64,000 nt of DNA from Nymphaea colorata (taxonomy: Eukaryota; Streptophyta; Magnoliopsida; Nymphaeales; Nymphaeaceae). Positions 58,742-64,000 of the stretch are shown piece after piece. The stretch spans positions 11,890,571 through 11,954,570 of the forward strand of contig NC_045151.1 in assembly GCF_008831285.2 (NCBI RefSeq), given 5' to 3'. The notes under the pieces are model-generated. The model worked only from the letters and a program-made list of their open reading frames with translations, was not told where the DNA came from and did no database searches. A program made the position numbers and the translations under genes. Positions within the stretch are counted from its first letter, which is position 1. Every line of letters begins with the position of its first letter.

Positions 58742-59094
58742 TAAATGCTGGACCTCGGACCTCGAGTCAGTATCCGACCGGAACCCGGTACTCGGCCCGA
58801 CTCAGGCTCGGCCCCAAAAAAAGGCATCAGGTCGACCCGAATGGGTCCGACTAAGCTCAGTTCGGCTGGGTAAGATTTTTTAATACATACTTTATAGATG
58901 ATTCTATATAATTATAATATTTTATATGATTACTTATATTTATATATTAATTTATATTAAAAATGTATATTTTTTAATTTAATCAGGCCAACCTTGAGCT
59001 CGGGTTTTAAGTGTTGGTTTGGGCCCGATCCAGGTTTTAGGCCAGCCCGAGCCCGACTCTTTATCAAGCTGGGCCGACCCGATGCCGAGACTTA
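58742..59094. mobile_element. GC-rich-ended repeat with AT core, 353 bp
   Basis: Both ends are rich in CTCGG, GGCCCGA and GACCCGA words, around an AT-only core (58870-58980). GTTTTGGG (58734-58741) and GTTTTGAA (59095-59102) flank it, agreeing at 6 of 8, which suggests a hAT-type insertion. The terminal inverted repeat itself is weak. Confidence 0.45.
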
Positions 59095-59102
59095 GTTTTG
59101 AA

Positions 59103-61200
59103 AATGTGTCCAACGGCATGGGTGTTCTGTCCAACGAGAAGGGCTCAACGCTTCTTTTCATTTTAGGGTAATTGATTATGTTGAAAATGGAAGAATGAGT
59201 GATAATTTCTCTTCCTCTCTTTCTCTCTGTCACTAGGAAGCCCATTGGTTTGATGTCAGGTGGAGTTTTTTTCATTTACGGCCCATTTGGTTTACGTCAG
59301 GTTGAGTTTTACTCATTTTCTGCTAAAGATGCATTTTCAAGAGCGAGAATCTCCCCCTCTCTCTCTCTCTCTCTCTGCATCTTAAATTCTTTTAAAGTAT
59401 TTTATTTTTAGGTACAATAGCAGGCATTGGCCTATTTCCTTCTTGAATCACTTGCTTGTCAAGACGTAGATGTGAAACTTTGGTACTACATTTCATGAAT
59501 ATGTTCAGTTGGCATTTGTTCAAATCACTATACTAACACTATTATTGCGAGTCATTGGAAGGAAATAAAACTAAAAATTTCTTGCTTTGTTGTTGGCTGT
59601 TATCTCAAGTCTTTTGTAGTTTTGATTTCTTGGACATGATGACATGTTCCGATTGTGTGTTTGATAACTGACGTCAAGATGCAGAGCAAATTCTGCTTTT
59701 TACTGAAAGAAATTAATATCTCAAAGGGTACCGTTCTGCTTCCATCGTATATTGCTCCAACTTAGTGATGTTGGTAGCTGCTTCATCGTCCTCTACACCT
59801 CCATGGTTAAAAATCCCTTGTCCCCTCATCAGCTACCATGTCTTCTTACTCCAGAAGCTAAAAGCCAAATTCTACAGCTATCTAGCTAATCTTGCTAAGC
59901 AACATTAGTCTGGAATATTGAATTAGTCCGTGTTACAAATTCTATTTTTTTGCTTGACGTTGTTTGTTTGCCTTCTTATTTATTCATTAGGTTTTGTTTT
60001 TGTGGTGTGATGAACTGATCGACCTTGATGCTTTTTTTCTTTTCTTTTTTTGCTGAGAAGTAATAATCCAGTCTTTATTGTGTTTCAATCTTCTTGGGTG
60101 AACAAAGCATTTTGCAGATAATGTCAACATGACAACCTTTTGGGATAATAATGAGAGGCATACGTCCAGTTGTCTGTCATGTGCAGCATATGATAAAGGA
60201 AAAAAAATTTAGAAAGAAAGCTAAATTCACGACAATAAAAACATCCAAGTTGTATTATCATGAGAACCCTTGTGAAATTTCTGCCACTATGACATTACAA
60301 ACTCTTTTTGTTCCTCACAATTTGTGCTTTTCCCAGTTTACGTCAGAAGATTGAAAGTCATGAAGCCAAGGTCTGTTCTTATATGTGGATGTGACACTTT
60401 CATTGTGCTTATTGGGCATGCCTTTTGCATGTAGCATTGGAGGTCTGGTGTTGATATTTGGCATCTAAGTGGCTATAAAATTTTTTTGATGCATCTGATT
60501 GAATTTATCTTATGCTTCCGAAATGTTTCGCAGTGGCTCTATTACTGGTTTCAGTTATCAGTTCATTTTGTTTGATCGATGCTGATACTTTAGAAGAATC
60601 TAGTGTACTCTTAAATTATTCAACTGCAGATCAAGTATGGCAAAAGATGTTTTTCACAAAATAAGATCCTTTGTTAAGAACATTTTTTGGTGCTTTTTAT
60701 AGCGATGGTATTCTGGAACCTATGTCTACCTGTATAACTCAACTGGACTATCTATATTTGGTAGCTGTTTTCTGAGATTGAATTTACTTATTGATCAATT
60801 GACTAGTTTGATCCATTGTTGGCAACAGATTTCATTTCCACAGTGGCTAAAGGCTGAGTCTGTATCTTGGCAAGGTTTGCAACACGTTTTTGCACCTTAA
60901 TATCACTAGAGCACTTTGTATTTGAACAATTTGAAGTCTGCTTAAGTGCAGGACGTGTAGTCGACCGTCTGCAAGCAACTAACTAGAAGTACTTTCTCTT
61001 CTATGTTTTTGTTTGTGTTGGTGGTGATGTAACCTTGTCAAATACAAAAGAAATTGCCGGACCTGAGTGGTATTATCATGATTTTATTGGCAAACGGAAC
61101 TAGCTGCCATAACATATTGGCATGTATACAAGTGAAATTTTCTGAAGAATCTCTTTCTGTTTATTTCATAATTATTCATTACATGTTACTTACATAAAAC
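59103..61200. other. intergenic; possible unrecognised exon
   Basis: Mostly AT-rich with T-rich tracts like plant introns. At 60830-60900 an AG-preceded frame reads ISFPQWLKAESVSWQGLQHVFAP and then stops, which could be a terminal exon, but no partner exon was found. A CT tract lies at 59354-59375. Confidence 0.3.
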
Positions 61201-62353
61201 CTGGTTTAGGTGTTGGCATCCAAAGCTGATTTTAAAAACCGGCTTACAAAACCAGGTTTCTTCACAACCTAATCTTCTGTAAACCGGGCTTTGAAGACAT
61301 GTCAGCCAAGCAAGGCCATAGTCCTTACTTAGGTTCGAGTGGCTCCAAAATTAGGTTTTATGAAAATAATGCACATGTGGAAAAATGAAATTTTTACCGT
61401 GGCATAAAACTGGATGTAAGAGCTTAGGTGGGCAATCTGACCACACTAGATCATAATCCGAGTTTAGTTTAGGGGGCATGTCAAGTTTTTGAAAAATTCT
61501 CAAGCTTGCCCTTTCAAAATTCACATTTTTCATGTCATTGGATATGTATATGGAAATGCGAAGGATAAAATGGACAATGGAGAGTCTACGCTTGTTTGTA
61601 GGAATTGAATACACTAATAGTCTTCTCTAGTGATTTTGAATCCATCTGTATAGATTGATCGAAAACTGGCTTCCTAGATCACTTACAAATCAGCTCCGAA
61701 GTCACTGGTAATAGTGTCCATCAGTGACTAGAAAACTATAATTATACTCCATTTGAGATAAATTTGTTTAAATTAGATGCAAGAATACATACACCCAATG
61801 CTAAGTAACATGATCCCAGTTCAGTTTGGGTTGCCTCAATTCGAATCTGGCAAAAATGGCGATCAGTCATGCAGAAATGAGAAAATGATTAGTCATTTCC
61901 CAAAATGACTGTTCCAATCCAAAAACTTGAAGTTGAAAGCTAGAAATATTTTTTTGACAATAGGGGAGATCTTATTATGGGTCTAGTCATGTCTCGGGTG
62001 CTCTGATGACAACAAATTGTGGAAAATAAGGGAAATGAACCATTTTTGGACTATTTCCTATTGAGTTTGGACTGAAAAACTTGTCTTATTCCTAGAGACT
62101 TGTGGAAATGGAAAAAGCCTTCATTGAACTTGGGTCAAGCAAATCTCAATGTTTACCAACTATTTTGCAAAATTAGGGCAAAATAGTTGTTTTTTAGGTG
62201 GCAACAACCTAGGTGCTCTGGGTCCCAACATCTAGTGTCTGAAGGTTCCTCCTAGTTTGGGATCCAGAGGAATCTCTAGGAGTGTGCCAATTACGAAGGT
62301 AGCTCCACCAAATTAGGACCCTAGAAATGAGATATTATAAGTTGTGTGCACAA
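61201..62353. other. repeat-like non-coding DNA, no gene seen
   Basis: The start (61200-61290) has AAACCTGGTTTAGGTGTTGG and AAAACCAGGTTTC words of the fold-back MITE type. The rest resembles the 37.2-38.0 kb DNA (GGGCAAAATAG, GGGATCCAGAGGAA). Confidence 0.4.
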
Positions 62354-62368
62354 GGGGGGGGGGGGGGG
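62354..62368. repeat. 15-base G run
   Basis: A homopolymer of 15 G, the second such run in the window after 23898-23916. Confidence 0.95.
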
Positions 62369-63300
62369 TAATTTTGAAATGTTTTATAAAGCAATGGATA
62401 CTTTAGACTTTTTAACTTTTACACAATACCTTTCAAAAAAGTTTGTTTTTTTTATTTTAATAAGGGTGTTTTGGTCAATGCACACCCATGTGCACAATTA
62501 ACATTAGAGAGCATTGAGTATTTGTGGCGTTTAAATGTCTCACATTAAAATACCTAACATTAGAGCACCGAGCTCCAGGCTTTGGTGGGGTGGAACTCAA
62601 CTTCCACATTCCAAAAGGGGTTGGTTGCGTGATGGACTGGAACAATTATTCTAGACAAGTAATTCCCCCATTTGGTGGCACGGAAGTTTCATTCCGTGCT
62701 TTTTCTGGGACCATTTCTGAATGTCCCTATTTGATTGTTAACAGTTTAAATTCAAGAAGAGTTCGCCTTCTTGCAAACATTTAAAAGATGTAAGTGGTGC
62801 CAAAAATGTGTTTTAAGCCACAAAAGACAAAGACAGAATTTTTCAAAAAAAAAAATTATATATAAATCTAAAAAAAATTAGTTGATTATATATAAAAAAT
62901 TTGAAAATTTCTATTTCGGCCCTTGTTAAAATTTTGAAACTATAGTTTAGCCCTTACAACAAAAAATTCCTAGCTCGGCCCCTGTTAAGACCAATGGATG
63001 CGTCTTTGTCATTTCCCAAATCAAAAGTAACACATCTAAACGTCACTCAATTTGGGCTTAAAAACTCCCTTAAAAAATAATGGGGAAATGACAATGCAGA
63101 TTAATTATACAACAATTTGAGATGAATTATACAACCTGAAGCTTGGAACACAATGCTCGACGTCACACATCATTAAGCACCCGAAATCGGCGATCCATCA
63201 GAAACATCGCCATTTCAACTCCACCTTCCAAGTGCGCTTTTAGACCAAATCGCTGTTTCATCGCATTCGTAATACTTGTCATGTTTTAAGCTTTCACCAT
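62369..63300. other. intergenic, no gene seen
   Basis: The segment 62905-62990 has TCGGCCCTTG and CTAGCTCGGCCCCTG words, like the end of a hAT-like MITE; a matching partner end was not found. The 86-codon frame at 62524-62784 has no recognised motif. Confidence 0.45.
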
Positions 63301-63405
63301 GGAAACAGATGCAAGTGTAATACTAGAGTTGAAATGGAAACAGGTGCAAGTGTAATACTAGAGTTGAAATGAAAACTGCTGCAAGTGTAATATCAGAGTT
63401 GAATG
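63301..63405. repeat. 35-bp tandem repeat, three copies
   Basis: Units at 63301, 63336 and 63371 share GCAAGTGTAATA and AGAGTTGAA. The first two differ at one base; the third is more diverged. Confidence 0.97.
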
Positions 63406-64000
63406 ATGTATCATAGATCTACTTTATCAAGGAAGATAGTCTGAACGTTAAAAGTATAATAGCTTTAAGAGTTTTATGCAAAATACATTTTCCCCTAAGT
63501 AAATATTAAAGAAAATGATAATGGTGATTAACGACTTTTTTTTTTCATTTTCTCTTTGCCTTTTAAAGATTGAGACTAATATTCAATAATGTTCATGAAT
63601 TTGTCCCAATCTTTAAAAATATTTATGGAATACGGCTTTAGTGTTTATTGCTAAATGCCGGTTGGAGTGTGGGGTATGATTCATACTTGATAGGCTTTCC
63701 TACTTTTATAAGGGCATTTATGCAATCATGTGTGATATATTGTGACAAATGCCCTGTGCAGGGGCCGTGGACATAGGAAAACTTTGTCTCCAAACCATAT
63801 AAAATCGTCGTCGTTTTATTTCTTTCTCTTCTTTGGTTTCTTCTTTTTGGTGTGATTAAAGATGCCCTTGTTTCTAATAACGCCTCAAGAGGGGACAATG
63901 CTGCTTACCATGAGCAAGGGAGGTGGGGTCTTCATGGGGCGCATACTCCAAAGAACCCACTCTTGAAACGTTAATTTAGGGTTGAAACTTAGTGAACTTG
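63406..64000. other. intergenic, no gene seen
   Basis: AT-rich. The 86-codon minus-strand frame at 63638-63898 shows no recognised motif. Confidence 0.5.

Noticed and set aside
1-64000. CRISPR arrays, rRNA operons, tRNA genes, organellar DNA
   Set aside because: No regular spacer array, rRNA core sequence or convincing tRNA cloverleaf was seen by eye; the sequence is typical plant nuclear repeat DNA. A tRNAscan or Infernal run would settle the RNA part.

Overview
The window looks like intergenic nuclear DNA of a flowering plant. It is AT-rich, full of (TA)n, (GA)n and (CA)n microsatellites, and packed with degenerate plant transposons (Ty1/Copia, PIF/Harbinger, hAT, Tourist-like MITEs). The one convincing host gene is a single-exon SAUR-type auxin-responsive gene at 9342-9776 on the + strand, a GC-rich island in AT-rich surroundings. 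Homology was judged by eye, so species cannot be named and fine boundaries of decayed elements are approximate.

Layout. 1-8.8 kb: intergenic DNA with microsatellites and small MITEs (hAT-like elements at 3417-3596 and 6821-6936, a fold-back element at 5879-6010). 8.8-10 kb: SAUR gene with an upstream G-box and TGTCTC motifs. 10.5-17.8 kb: a fold-back MITE, then two decayed Copia elements head to tail on the + strand. The second is split inside its reverse transcriptase by a 637-bp hAT-type element. 17.8-25 kb: intergenic DNA with short tandem duplications and a clean 204-bp Tourist-like MITE with TAA target duplications. 25.1-29.2 kb: a 4.1-kb Harbinger-type element with a 13-bp perfect terminal repeat and TAA on both sides, holding an unidentified 113-codon ORF. 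29.3-38.1 kb: long AT-rich DNA with no recognisable protein but recurrent structure (GATC-dense DNA, a TATA module, a pyrimidine-rich leader, degenerate repeats). 38.4-41.6 kb: an hAT MITE with a perfect 8-bp target duplication and an unidentified coding remnant at about 40.1-40.44 kb. 41.9-48.9 kb: a 7-kb Harbinger element carrying a Myb/SANT-like gene remnant and a DDE nuclease remnant, the latter split by a 455-bp hAT-type insert. 48.9-58.7 kb: more of the non-coding, LTR-like, GATC-rich material. 58.7-64 kb: a GC-rich inverted-end repeat and intergenic DNA.

How the parts relate. The two large Harbinger elements share both kinds of end: one with a TATAAATA box and one rich in GTCC/GGAC. 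They therefore belong to one family lying in opposite orientations. The two hAT-type inserts in transposon genes are also relatives, and in both cases the host reading frame joins again if the insert and one target copy are ignored. The most promising undescribed candidate is the non-coding family seen at 33.6-36.0, 51.4-52.5 and 55.0-58.6 kb. It combines a GATC-rich upstream segment, a TATA box, a GC-rich GGCCT-containing motif and a CT-rich leader, as expected of LTR promoters of a LARD-type retroelement with no protein genes.
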